From NCBI RefSeq assembly GCF_900236475.1, contig NZ_LT963352.1, positions 4,232,501-4,296,500 of the forward strand: a stretch of 64,000 bases of DNA, written 5' to 3'. A program made the translations under genes and the position numbers. The notes below the pieces were generated by a model. It was not told the origin of the DNA. It was given only the letters and a program-made list of their open reading frames with translations, and did no database searches. The stretch is from Streptomyces chartreusis NRRL 3882 (GTDB taxonomy: Bacteria > Actinomycetota > Actinomycetes > Streptomycetales > Streptomycetaceae). Shown one piece after another: positions 1-8,516 of this stretch; within the stretch, counting starts at the first letter, position 1; each line of letters begins with the position of its first letter.

Positions 1-382
1 CGGCCCGCTTCTTCATCCGCTCGTGGGTGGTGAAGATGTCGACGATCTGCTCGCCAATGGTGAGGACGGGGTTGAGGGAGTTCATCGCCGACTGGAAGAC
101 CATGGCGATCTGCCGCCACCGGAAGGCACGCAGCTCGCGTGCGTCCAGGGCGAGGACGTCCCCGCCCTGGAAGCGGATGCTGCCCGCGGTGATCTCCGCC
201 GGTGGCTTCAGCAGCCGCATCACCGCGTTGGCGATGGTCGACTTGCCGCAGCCGGACTCTCCGGCGAGGCCGAAGATCTCACCCGCGCCGATCTCGAACG
301 ACACGTTGTCCGCTCCCACGACCGTACGGCCGTCGCCGCGGTACTCGACCCGGAGGTCACGCACCTCAAGTACGGGGTCCAT
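1..382 (-). CDS. ABC importer ATP-binding protein, oligopeptide (DppD/OppD) type, partial
   Basis: ATPase of an oligopeptide-type importer; it would power uptake through the two permeases encoded just upstream. The reading frame begins at 382 (MDPVLEVRDLRVEYRG) and runs off the left edge, so only about 127 N-terminal residues are present. A Walker A motif, GESGCGKST, is near residues 38-46, followed by the Q-loop region (MVFQSAMNSLNP) typical of Dpp/OppD proteins. The start lies 3 nt past the stop of the permease gene at 386-1312, so the genes are co-transcribed. The substrate cannot be read from the ATPase; the nearby LacI regulator and sugar kinase suggest an oligosaccharide rather than a peptide. 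Confidence 0.93.
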   Translation of the reverse strand, partial: MDPVLEVRDLRVEYRGDGRTVVGADNVSFEIGAGEIFGLAGESGCGKSTIANAVMRLLKPPAEITAGSIRFQGGDVLALDARELRAFRWRQIAMVFQSAMNSLNPVLTIGEQIVDIFTTHERMKKRA

Positions 383-385
383 GGC

Positions 386-1312
386 TCAGCCCCTCCTCTT
401 CTTCACGGAGCGCAGCCTCGGGTTGGTGATCTCGTCGACCGCGTAGTTGACCAGCGCGAGCCCGAAGGCGACGAGCGCGATGCACAGTCCGGAGGGGACG
501 AAGACCCACCACGTGCCGGTCATCAGGGCGCCGTCGCTGCTGGCCCAGTACAAGTTGGTGCCCCAGCTGACGACGCTGCTGTCGCCGAGGCCGAGGAACT
601 CCAGTGCCGCCTGGGACGTGATGCCGAAGACAACACAGCCCAGCAGCGTGGTCATCACCACGGACGCCATGTTGGGCAGGATCTCCCGGAACATGATCCG
701 CAGCGGTCGCTCCCCGGTGACGACGGCCGCGGCCACGAAGTCCTTGCCGCGGATCGACCTGGCCTGGGCGCGCAGCACCCGGGCGGAGCCCGCCCAGCCG
801 GTGACCACCAGGACCAGGACGACCGTGGAAGTTCCCGGGGGCAGGAACGCCGCGAGGATGACCAGCAGTGGCAGGCCGGGCAGCAGCAGGAAGACGTTGG
901 TCATGAGGGTCAGCGCGTCGTCCACCAGCCTGCCGAAGTACGCGGACGCGAGGCCCACCAGGATGGCGACGCCGGTCGCCGCGAGTCCGACGGTGAACCC
1001 GACGAACATCGAGGAGCGGGAGCCCCACAGGGTGAGGGCGAGGACGTCCTGCCCCTTGGTGGTCGTACCGAGCCAGTGCGCTCCCGAAGGGGGCTGGCTG
1101 CCGGTGGAGTTGATCAAGGACGGGTCGCCGGGGGCGAGGACGGGCGCGAGTAGCGCCAGAGTCGCGAAGACGGCGAGCAGGCACAGCCCTGACAGTGCCT
1201 TTTTATTGCCGAGGAGTTGGCGTGCCAGCCCGTGGCGCCGGCCCGACTCCCGTACGGGGCGTGCTGACGGGGCCGTGGCCGGGGTCTCGCCCGCGATGTC
1301 TACGGCGGTCAT
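386..1312 (-). CDS. ABC importer permease, DppC-like
   Basis: Inner-membrane permease of the oligopeptide-type importer, 308 aa, usual for DppC/OppC. The start is the ATG at 1312 (MTAVDIAGETPATAPS); the frame stays open further upstream, but that part overlaps the preceding permease and has no family similarity. An N-terminal cytoplasmic stretch of about 35 residues precedes the first hydrophobic segment (ALSGLCLLAVFATLALLAPV). The DppC-type HWLGTTTKGQDVLALTLWG region follows, then the transmembrane core with the EAA-type loop (ARSIRGKDFVAAAVVTGE). It sits 14 nt after the DppB-like gene and 3 nt before the ATPase gene. Confidence 0.93.
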   Translation of the reverse strand: MTAVDIAGETPATAPSARPVRESGRRHGLARQLLGNKKALSGLCLLAVFATLALLAPVLAPGDPSLINSTGSQPPSGAHWLGTTTKGQDVLALTLWGSRSSMFVGFTVGLAATGVAILVGLASAYFGRLVDDALTLMTNVFLLLPGLPLLVILAAFLPPGTSTVVLVLVVTGWAGSARVLRAQARSIRGKDFVAAAVVTGERPLRIMFREILPNMASVVMTTLLGCVVFGITSQAALEFLGLGDSSVVSWGTNLYWASSDGALMTGTWWVFVPSGLCIALVAFGLALVNYAVDEITNPRLRSVKKRRG

Positions 1313-1326
1313 TTCTGAGGCTCCCT

Positions 1327-2304
1327 TCAGCGGACGCGCACGCGCGGGTCGAGGCGGACGTAGACGATGTCGACCAGGAAGTTCGCCAGGAGCACGGCTG
1401 CCGTGATGGTGAGGAAGATGCCCTGCATCAGCGGGTAGTCGAGGCCCTGCACGGCTGCGAGGAGCTGGAAGCCGATGCCGGGGTAGGCGAACACGACCTC
1501 GGTGAGCAGGGCGCCGCCGACAACGAAGCCGAGACCCATGCCGAAGTTGGTGACGGAGGGAAGCAGTGCGTTGCGGGCGGCGTAGCGGAACATGATGCGT
1601 GAAGGGCTCAGGCCCTTTGCCTCGGCCATGGTGATGTAGTCCTCGGCCGCCGTGGCGATCATGGTGTTGCGCATGCCGAGCATCCAGCTGCCGACGGTGA
1701 CGGCCACGACGGTGAGCGCCGGGAGTACCAGGTGGGTGCCGGCGTTCGAGATGAACTCGGCGTTGAGGCCGGGGGTCAGACCCGCGTCGTACGCGTGCCG
1801 CAGCGGGAACCAGCCGAGCGTCACCCCGAACAGGTACAGCGCGCCCATCGCCAGCCAGAAGTACGGGAACGAGCCGACGAAGATCAGCAGGGGCGGGAAG
1901 GCGGAGTCGAGGAAGCCGCCCCGCCGCCAGGCGGCGAGGACGCCGAGCAGGTTGCCGACGACGGCCGCGACGACGAGGGCGGTACCGCCGAGCAGCAGCG
2001 TCCAGCCGATCTGCGAGCCGATCACCTCGGAGACCGGGGTCGGGAAGCGGGAGATGGAGATGCCGAGGTCGCCGGTGAAGACGCTCTTGACGTAGGAGAT
2101 GTATTGCTCCCACAGGGGGCGGTCGTCGAGGCCGAAGAGTTTCCGCAGCTGGGCTATCTGCTCGGGCTGCATCCCACCTGCCTGCTGCGCGAACATCCGG
2201 GAGACCGGGTCGCCCGGCATGAAGCGCGGAAGCAGGAAGTTGATGGTGATGGACGCCCAGAAGGCGAGCAGATAGAACCCCAAGTTGCGCAGGATGAGAC
2301 GCAC
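1327..2304 (-). CDS. ABC importer permease, DppB-like
   Basis: First permease of the oligopeptide-type importer, 325 aa, with about six membrane segments. The N-terminus (MRLILRNLGFYLLAFWASI, then NFLLPRFMPGDPVSRM) carries the signature of DppB/OppB proteins. The EAA loop is at roughly residues 220-240 (AEDYITMAEAKGLSPSRIMF). It is encoded between the solute-binding protein (105 nt upstream) and the DppC-like permease (14 nt downstream), in the order SBP-permease-permease-ATPase typical of Dpp systems. Substrate specificity is not visible in the permease. Confidence 0.94.
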   Translation of the reverse strand: MRLILRNLGFYLLAFWASITINFLLPRFMPGDPVSRMFAQQAGGMQPEQIAQLRKLFGLDDRPLWEQYISYVKSVFTGDLGISISRFPTPVSEVIGSQIGWTLLLGGTALVVAAVVGNLLGVLAAWRRGGFLDSAFPPLLIFVGSFPYFWLAMGALYLFGVTLGWFPLRHAYDAGLTPGLNAEFISNAGTHLVLPALTVVAVTVGSWMLGMRNTMIATAAEDYITMAEAKGLSPSRIMFRYAARNALLPSVTNFGMGLGFVVGGALLTEVVFAYPGIGFQLLAAVQGLDYPLMQGIFLTITAAVLLANFLVDIVYVRLDPRVRVR

Positions 2305-2409
2305 TGCTCGTGCTCCCTGTCGATGGGGGGTGAACGGGGATGCGGTGCGCGGGGGGGGCGGCCGTCCGAGTCGGGGAGGAGGACGGCCGCCGGTCCGCGC
2401 GGACCCGCG

Positions 2410-4092
2410 TCAGCTCTTGACGGGCTTCAGCGAGGTGAGCACGAGGATCGTGCTGGCGTTGCGGTTGCCGAGAGTGGCGTACGGGTTGTCCTCCGACGGC
2501 CAGCCGGTGAAGCGCTTGTCGGTGTACGCGCCGAACTCGGGTCCGGTGAACAGGGGCACCGCGGGGGCGTCCTCGTTGTACAGCTTCTGCAGGGCGTCGA
2601 CCTGCTCGCGCTGCGCGCTCTCGTCCGTGGCGGCGGCGAAGGCGTCGATGAGCTTGTCGGCCTTCTTGTCGGCGAACCGGTGGTAGTTCTGCGTGGCCTT
2701 CTCTCCGACGGGCTTGAGCATCCCGCTCGACATCACGTCACGGAAGTACTCGTACGGGGTGGCACCGTTGTTGCTCCACACGATGCCGGTGTCGAAGGTG
2801 CCCTGCTCGTACGAGCTCACCACGGCCGCCCAGTCGGGCGTCTTCACGGTGGCGGTGATGCCGACCTTCGCGAGGTTCTGCTTGATGATGTTCGCGGCCG
2901 AGATCCAGTCGGAGGATGCGGAGCCGACGGAGATGTCGAGCGTGAAGTCCTTGCCGTTCTTCAGCTTCCGCTTGCCGCCGCTCTCCTTGTAGCCGGCCGC
3001 GTCAAGGGCCTTGGCCGCCGCGTCGGTGTCGTACTTCGTCCAGGTGCAGGAGGCGGCGAGGTCCTTGTCGCGCCACTTGTCGTACGTGCGGGCCAGGCCC
3101 GTGCAGTCGGCGGGTTCGGCATAACCGTTCATCGCGACCTTGGTGATCTGGTCGCGGTCGACGGCCATGCTGAGCGCCTTGCGCACGGCCGGGTCGTTGT
3201 AGGGCGCCTTCGTGGTGTTCAGCTGCCAGTTGATCATCGCGCCGGCCGGCGGGAACCAGTAGTGGTTGTGCTCCTTGTCCTTGGCGACGAAGGACTTCTC
3301 GATGTCCGGGATGAACGACTGCGTCCAGTCGACCTCGCCGTTGGTGAAGGCGAGGTTGGCGCTGTCATTGCCAGAGAAAGCGAGCATCCGGATGCCGGCA
3401 ATCTGCTGCTTGGCGGGCTGCCAGTAGTCGGGGTTCTTGCGCAGCTCGTACGACTGTGCCTGGAACTTCTCGATCTTGGTGTACGGGCCGGTGCCGACCG
3501 GGTTCGGGTTGGTGAACTTCGCCGGGTCCTTGACCTTGGACCAGATGTGCTTCGGCATGATCTGCTGACCGGCGATCTCCCAGAAGCCGGGCGAGAAGGG
3601 CTTGTTGAAGGAGAACATCACCGTGTGCTCGTCGACCGCGGTGACCTTGTCGAGGTACTCCAGGCCGCCGAGCACCTTCTTGCGCAGCTCGAAGGTGTAG
3701 ACGACGTCGTCGGCGACGAGCGGCTTGCCATCCGACCACTTGACGCCCTCGCGGAGCGTGAAGGTGAGGGACTTGCCGTCCTTCGCCTCCTCCCACTTGG
3801 TGGCCAGCCACGGCGTGTCCTTGGCGTCCGCCATGCTGTGCACGACCAGCGGCTCGTAGACGGCCTCCTTGGTCATGGGGGCGGCCTGCGGGGAGAGCGG
3901 GTTGAAGTTGCGCGTGAACGTCGCCAGGTCCTCGCGCGGGATGGTGAGCAGCTGGTTGCCGGAGGTGTCACCGGCGCCGGCGGCGCCCGAGCCACCTGTG
4001 CAGGCGGACAGGACCAGGGCTGCGGCGGCGGTCGCGGTGGCCGCTCTCAGGACAGGGCGCAGCCGCCGTGAAGGTATGCGGGAGGGTGCCAT
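2410..4092 (-). CDS. Extracellular solute-binding lipoprotein, family 5 (DppA/OppA type)
   Basis: Binding protein of the oligopeptide-type importer, 560 aa. A signal peptide with lipobox LSAC (Cys about residue 30) implies attachment to the outer face of the membrane, followed by a GGSG-rich linker. The body is SBP_bac_5-like: EAVYEPLVVHS, then KDGKSLTFTLREGVKWSDGKPLVADDVVYTF split over residues about 105-140, and AVRKALSMAVDRDQI in the middle. Several actinobacterial family-5 proteins controlled by LacI repressors bind oligosaccharides rather than peptides. With a LacI gene 75 nt upstream and a sugar kinase beyond it, a plant- or fungus-derived oligosaccharide is my inference. Confidence 0.93.
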   Translation of the reverse strand: MAPSRIPSRRLRPVLRAATATAAAALVLSACTGGSGAAGAGDTSGNQLLTIPREDLATFTRNFNPLSPQAAPMTKEAVYEPLVVHSMADAKDTPWLATKWEEAKDGKSLTFTLREGVKWSDGKPLVADDVVYTFELRKKVLGGLEYLDKVTAVDEHTVMFSFNKPFSPGFWEIAGQQIMPKHIWSKVKDPAKFTNPNPVGTGPYTKIEKFQAQSYELRKNPDYWQPAKQQIAGIRMLAFSGNDSANLAFTNGEVDWTQSFIPDIEKSFVAKDKEHNHYWFPPAGAMINWQLNTTKAPYNDPAVRKALSMAVDRDQITKVAMNGYAEPADCTGLARTYDKWRDKDLAASCTWTKYDTDAAAKALDAAGYKESGGKRKLKNGKDFTLDISVGSASSDWISAANIIKQNLAKVGITATVKTPDWAAVVSSYEQGTFDTGIVWSNNGATPYEYFRDVMSSGMLKPVGEKATQNYHRFADKKADKLIDAFAAATDESAQREQVDALQKLYNEDAPAVPLFTGPEFGAYTDKRFTGWPSEDNPYATLGNRNASTILVLTSLKPVKS

Positions 4093-4167
4093 AATGAAGA
4101 CTCTTTTCCTCTCTTCAACACACAGGACGAAGACGGGGATGGGATTCCTCGGCGGACTGATTCGCGG

Positions 4168-5190
4168 TCAGACCGACGAGCGTTCGAGCAGCGGGCAGTC
4201 GATCGTCACCCGGTGGGTGTCGAGCGGCTGCCCCGCTGCGAGAGCGGCGAGCATGTCGACGCCCTTGGTGCCCATGGCCTCGAAGGGCAAGGCGAGCGTC
4301 GTCAGCTTCGGCCGCAGGTAGGCGGCGATGAGTTCCTGGTTGTCGAACCCCACCACGGCCACGTCGTGCGGGATGCGCAGGCCACGTTCCTTGATCGCGT
4401 CATAGGCGCCCATCGCCATTCGGTCGTTGCCGCAGAACAGCGCGGTCGGCCGGTCGCCGGCCGGGCGGTCCAGCAGTTCGCAGGCGGCGGTGTAGGCGCC
4501 GTCGGCAGTGGCGAAGCCGGGGATGACGAGAGAGGGGTCGGGGGTGATCCCGGCCTCGCGCAGGGCACGCTCGTACCCCTCGCGCCTGCCGATGGCGGCC
4601 GGGATCTCCGGGTCGAGGTTGATGAACCCGATGCGGGTGTGCCCGGCATCCAGGAGCCGGCGGGTCGCCTTGTAACCGCCCGACGCCTCGTCGGGCAGGA
4701 TGCACGGCAGCTCCCCTTCCGCGTCGTAGCAGTTGACGAGAACCGTCGGCACCTCACGGGCCGCCTTCGGCAGGCTGACGGCCCGGTGCCAGGTCGTGGC
4801 GTACAGGAGCCCTTCCACCCGGTGCTCCAGCATCTGATCGAGCGCGGCGGCCTCCTGCGCGGGGTCACCCTCGCTCGCCGCGATCAGCAGGAACCTCCGA
4901 TCACCCCAGGCGCGGCTCTGCGCACCCGTGATCACCTCGGCGGCGAAGGGGCCGGTCACGATCTCGGTGATCAGCCCGAACCACCCACTGCGGTTCGCGG
5001 CCAGCGCCCGCGCCCCGGCGTTGGGCCGGTAGCCCAGCTCGTCGATCGCCTCCAGGATCCGCCGACGGGTCTCGTCGGGGATGGCGGCGCCGGGCTTGTC
5101 GTTGAGAACGAAGGAGACCGTGGTCCGCGAGACACCCGCGCGGCGCGCCACATCGCTCATGGTCACGCGATGCGACTTGTTCGTGGCCAC
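4168..5190 (-). CDS. LacI-family transcriptional repressor
   Basis: Sugar-responsive repressor, 340 aa. The helix-turn-helix is at residues about 9-30 (VTMSDVARRAGVSRTTVSF), followed by the hinge helix (RPNAGARALAANRSGW) and a periplasmic-binding-protein-like effector domain with the family motif VAVVGFDNQELIAAYL. The start at 5190 is 57 nt from a 12-bp palindrome at 5248-5259 in the divergent interval with the PfkB kinase gene. It probably represses itself, the downstream importer genes 4092-1 and the kinase. A paralogue at 15413-16474 has a very similar effector-domain C-terminus (VVGFDNQEL). Confidence 0.95.
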   Translation of the reverse strand: MATNKSHRVTMSDVARRAGVSRTTVSFVLNDKPGAAIPDETRRRILEAIDELGYRPNAGARALAANRSGWFGLITEIVTGPFAAEVITGAQSRAWGDRRFLLIAASEGDPAQEAAALDQMLEHRVEGLLYATTWHRAVSLPKAAREVPTVLVNCYDAEGELPCILPDEASGGYKATRRLLDAGHTRIGFINLDPEIPAAIGRREGYERALREAGITPDPSLVIPGFATADGAYTAACELLDRPAGDRPTALFCGNDRMAMGAYDAIKERGLRIPHDVAVVGFDNQELIAAYLRPKLTTLALPFEAMGTKGVDMLAALAAGQPLDTHRVTIDCPLLERSSV

Positions 5191-5247
5191 TTCCAGTCCC
5201 CTTCGGCCGTCCGGAGGCGCGACATCGCCTCCGGTTTCGCGCTTTAA

Positions 5248-5259
5248 TAACGCGCGTTA
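5248..5259. promoter_or_regulatory. Candidate LacI operator (TAACGCGCGTTA)
   Basis: Perfect 12-bp palindrome with the central CG typical of LacI-family operators, in an AT-richer stretch between the LacI gene (start 5190) and the kinase gene (start 5388). Its position fits repression of both divergent promoters. The assignment to this LacI protein is inferred from adjacency. Confidence 0.6.
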
Positions 5260-5387
5260 CTTCCATGTGGCACGGAAATTACGTCCGTCTTGAGCGGCAT
5301 GTCAATACCTGCGCACGGGCTGCATCAGGCCACTCGCCCGGCGCCCTTCGCTACCCGCGCTCTTCCTGAGAGAGGCAGACAGTCACC

Positions 5388-6377
5388 ATGGCCCGAGCCC
5401 AGGCCCCCAACAGCGTCACCGTCCTCGGCGAGTGCGTCGCCGACGTCTTCACCGACCCGGCCAGATCGGGCCCCGACGAACTGGCGCTGCGGGCCCTGCC
5501 CGGTGGCGGTCCCGCCAACACCGCCGTGGCCCTCGCCCGGCTCGGCACTCCCACCCGCTTCCTCGGACGGTTCTCCAACGACGTCTTCGGCACCCTCTTC
5601 CGGGCCCGCCTCAGCGACTCCGGCGTCGACCTGACCGGCAGCGTGACAGCCCCCGAGCCCAGCACCCTGGCCGTCGCCGACCTCGACGCGACCGGCCAGG
5701 CCACCTACACCTTCTACGCCGACAGCGCCGCCGACTGGCAGTGGACGGCCGACGAACTCGCCGGCACCGCGTATGAGGGCACCGTCTGTCTGCACACCGG
5801 GTCCCTGGCACTGATACGCCAGCCCGGCGGCAGCCACATCGAGGACCACCTCGCCCGGGCACGCGAGCACGTCACCGTATCCATCGACCCCAACGTCCGC
5901 CCCCTGCTCGTACCGCCCTCCGCCTACCGCGAACGGCTCCCCCGGTGGTGTGCCCTCACCGACATCCTCCGCCTCAGCGAGGATGACCTGGCGCTGCTCC
6001 TGCCCGGCGCCGGCCCCGAAGAGGCTTGCGACACCTGGCACGCCGCCGGCGTCCGCCTAGTGGTCATCACCCTCGGCTCACGCGGCGCCCTCGCCTCCCT
6101 CGACGGCCGCCGTGTCACCGTCCCCACCCCGGCCGTCGACGTCGTCGACACCGTAGGCGCCGGGGACTCCTTCACCGCGGGCCTGCTGCACTGCCTCGCC
6201 GTCCTCGGACACCTCGGCGGCCGACTCGACCGGCTGAGCCTCGACGAGGTCGCCGACTCCTGCTCGTTCGCCGCCCGCGTCGCTGCCCTGACCTGTTCCA
6301 TCGCCGGTGCCAACCCGCCCCGGGCGGGCGAATCGGGACCGGGGACCGGCATCGAACAGCTCCTGCCGCATGCCTGA
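5388..6377 (+). CDS. PfkB-family carbohydrate kinase (fructokinase-like)
   Basis: Cytoplasmic sugar kinase of the ribokinase/PfkB superfamily, 329 aa, normal length. The N-terminal substrate motif is GGGPANTAVALARLG (residues about 38-52) and the C-terminal ATP/anion-hole motif is DTVGAGDSFTAGLL with the catalytic Asp in GAGD. It is divergent from the LacI gene and shares the intergenic palindrome, so it probably phosphorylates the monosaccharide released from the substrate of the adjacent importer. The exact sugar cannot be told from sequence; fructose-like ketoses or 2-keto-3-deoxy sugars are common for this family. A strong hairpin follows the stop. Confidence 0.92.
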   Translation: MARAQAPNSVTVLGECVADVFTDPARSGPDELALRALPGGGPANTAVALARLGTPTRFLGRFSNDVFGTLFRARLSDSGVDLTGSVTAPEPSTLAVADLDATGQATYTFYADSAADWQWTADELAGTAYEGTVCLHTGSLALIRQPGGSHIEDHLARAREHVTVSIDPNVRPLLVPPSAYRERLPRWCALTDILRLSEDDLALLLPGAGPEEACDTWHAAGVRLVVITLGSRGALASLDGRRVTVPTPAVDVVDTVGAGDSFTAGLLHCLAVLGHLGGRLDRLSLDEVADSCSFAARVAALTCSIAGANPPRAGESGPGTGIEQLLPHA

Positions 6378-6384
6378 ACACGAA

Positions 6385-6422
6385 GTGCCCGTTCCGGCAG
6401 CGATGACTGCGGGAACGGGCAC
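6385..6422 (+). terminator. Intrinsic terminator-like hairpin after the PfkB kinase
   Basis: Arms GTGCCCGTTCC (6385-6395) and GGAACGGGCAC (6412-6422) pair perfectly, and the stem continues inward after one mismatch, leaving a 6-nt loop. It starts 7 nt after the kinase stop. No U-tract, as is usual in Streptomyces. Confidence 0.75.
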
Positions 6423-6442
6423 CGAATCCCGACGGGGCTTCC

Positions 6443-6700
6443 TCATGCATCCATGGTTCGCCGCCGCTCGTCGGCCGATTCACGCAGCTGCTGCCGTACC
6501 TCGGCGTCGATGCCCTGGGCCAGCTTCCGCTGGTGCTTCGCCGTCGAGTGCTGGTAGATCAGCTGGGCCCGCTCCGAGGACTGGCCGGCGCGGACCATGA
6601 GGTCCTTCAGCTTGGCGCCGGTGTCAGCCGCCAGGGTGTTGCCGGTGTGGCGGAGGTCGTTGAAGCGGAAGTTGTCCGGCATCCCCGACCACCTGCTCAC
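6443..6700 (-). pseudogene. Tyrosine recombinase/integrase, C-terminal fragment
   Basis: The 85-residue frame matches only the end of a Streptomyces phage or ICE integrase. It contains the R-box (FRFNDLRHTGNTLAAD) and the region up to the catalytic-tyrosine box (RAQLIYQHST), followed by a charged tail (KLAQGIDAEVRQQLRESADE). The catalytic core upstream of the R-box is missing because a glycosyltransferase fragment on the other strand begins there. It cannot be an active recombinase and marks an old mobile-element insertion or deletion. No tRNA or att duplication was recognised beside it. Confidence 0.85.
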
Positions 6701-7253
6701 CGCCCCACCACCGCGCCCCGCTCGCCGGTCGGCCGGACACCTCCGGCTGCTCTACGCCGGGCGCCTTACCGCAGAGAAGGGCATCGAGTCCCTTCTGCGC
6801 GCGATGTCCGTCGCCCAGGCCGTCGAACTGAGCATCGCAGCACCTCGCCACCAGTTCCACGGCCTGACTCCGCTCCTGCGCCTCCTCAAGGTCCACGTCC
6901 GCTACCTCGGCTGGCTCAGCCGTCCACAGCTGTGGAAAGCCTTCGCCGATCATGACGCCCTCGTCATGCCCTCGACCACCCTCGAAGCCATGGGCCTGGT
7001 CGCGCTTGAAGCCCAAGCCTGCGGACTGCCGGTCATCTACCAGCCCGTCCCCGGCCTGAGCGACACACTCGCCTCAACGGGCCTGGCCACCGACTTCACC
7101 AACCCGGCCGCGCTCGCCCAGGACCTCAACCGGCTCCGCAGTACCTCCGGCCTCCTGCCCGCCCTCCAGGCAGCAGGCCGCACCAACGCCGCCCACTACC
7201 CCCTCACCGCCACGGCAGCGGCCCTGAACGACCTCGGCGAACAGCTCGCCTGA
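6678..7253 (+). pseudogene. Glycosyltransferase family 4 (GT-B), C-terminal half only
   Basis: About 190 residues match the nucleotide-sugar-binding half of a GT4 enzyme: LRLLYAGRLTAEKGIESLL, then a conserved late region (HDALVMPSTTLEAMGLVALE) ending with EAQACGLPVIY. This is the E-x7-E type motif. The acceptor-binding N-terminal half is absent, and codons upstream of 6678 are antisense to the integrase remnant, so the join is a deletion scar. A frame is still open from 6597, but the leading codons are not glycosyltransferase sequence. Probably non-functional. Confidence 0.8.
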
Positions 7254-7344
7254 CCACCCACGCCGTAACGGGTCTGCACCCGGCTCGTCACTACGCTGAG
7301 CGCCGGGACACCACACGGCACGGCCCACGATCGATCGGGAGACC

Positions 7345-8136
7345 ATGGCGCTCGACCTCGACACCGACCGCATCCACCAGCTCCTCCACGACGGCGTCCG
7401 CGACAAGATCTACCCCGGCGCCGTCTGGGCCATCGGCGACAGCCTCGGAACCACTGCCAGCGGGACCGCGGGCGTCCTGGATCCCGAACTGCCCAGCGAC
7501 CCCATGCGGCACGACACCGTCTTCGACGTCGCGAGCCTCACCAAGATCCTCGCCGTATGGTCGACCGTCGGTTGCCTCGTCGACGACGGCAAGCTCCAAC
7601 TCGACACGCCACTGGGCGATTTCTGGCCCGAGGTGAGCGGGCACCCCCTGGCGCAGGTGACCGCTCGCAACCTGCTCACCCACACCGCCGGCGTCCCACT
7701 CCGGGCCAACCTGAAGCACCTGTACGGCACCGATCCCCAGGACATCCGCGACGGCGTCCTCCGCGAGGCCCTCCACCGGCCGCCAGGCCAGGCGGTCGAG
7801 TACACCGACCGCGCAGCCCTCATCCTCGGCTACCTCGCCGAACACGTCTCCGGCCAGACTCTCGACGCCCTCGCGGCCAGCCGCGTGTGGCAGCCCCTCG
7901 GCATGACACAGACCAGCTTCGGGCCACTGCCCACCGACACGGCCGCACGCTGTGCACCCACCGAACTCGACGACGCCACGGGCACGCATCTGCGCGGCAC
8001 CAGCGGTAGCGCAGAGACTCCGCCCGCCGGGTACCTGGGGTGGATCCTCTACGATCACTCCGCAGGTCGGCTCGACTGGCGGTCACAGCTCCTTCGCGAA
8101 GGCGTCCTGGTACGCCGCCCCCTCCGAACACGTTGA
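7345..8136 (+). pseudogene. Serine hydrolase of the beta-lactamase/esterase family, 3'-truncated
   Basis: The first about 220 residues are a good class-C beta-lactamase/esterase-type domain. The nucleophile motif SLTK is at residues 64-67, LTHTAGVP is mid-domain, and a Tyr motif (VEYTDRAALILGYL) lies near residue 155. Similarity stops after THLRGT near 8005, where such proteins normally continue for 120-200 more residues including the HxG/KTG motif. The frame then reads through unrelated DNA (antisense of a DUF1080-like remnant) to 8136. A GGGAG ribosome site precedes the ATG at 7345, so a protein could be made but would lack half the fold. Confidence 0.78.
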
Positions 8137-8330
8137 GGTCGACGTGTCCACTCGTATAGGTCATCTCCGTCACTTCGGTGATCCGCGCGCCGTTCAGGAG
8201 CAGCTGGATGCGGTTCCCCTCGGTGCGGATGCGATCGGATCACGGGGCATCGAGAACTCCATGACCTAATCGGAGCCAGCTGGTGCGTCGATGATCTCAA
8301 TGCTGGTCACACCGGTTGGTTGAGCCACGT
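8083..8330 (-). pseudogene. Decayed DUF1080 (3-keto-disaccharide hydrolase-like) fragment
   Basis: On the minus strand a short stretch reads EGNRIQLLLNGARITEVTEM then TYTSGHVDLNVFGG, the pattern of the last strands of a DUF1080/LamG-like glycoside-binding domain. A one-base frameshift after GG joins it to AAYQDAFAKEL and a stop at 8083-8085. Another frame upstream reads VTSIEIIDAPAGSD. At least two frameshifts and the short length indicate decay. Low confidence because the match is short. Confidence 0.4.
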
Positions 8331-8516
8331 ACGCGGGAGAGAGCATCGCCGCACTGAGGAGATCGCGGTCAGGCCGGCGCCGAAGGAGGCCAGGTCGGAC
8401 TGGACGCGGTTCGCGTTCGAAGTGACCGACGCGGACTTCCCGGCCCGGCTGGACGGGCCGGGCCGGCATCCGTTGATCTGCTGACCGATCGACGGGGTTG
8501 TCGATGAGCGGTGAGC

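Noticed and set aside
1732..4071. Very long open frame on the plus strand, opposite the importer genes
   Set aside because: Val/Gly/Arg-rich, without domains or ribosome site, and fully antisense to the SBP and permease genes; a shadow of high GC. Many similar frames across the window were left out for the same reason.
6443..6700. Active integrase and attachment site
   Set aside because: The catalytic core is missing and no tRNA or direct repeats were recognised.
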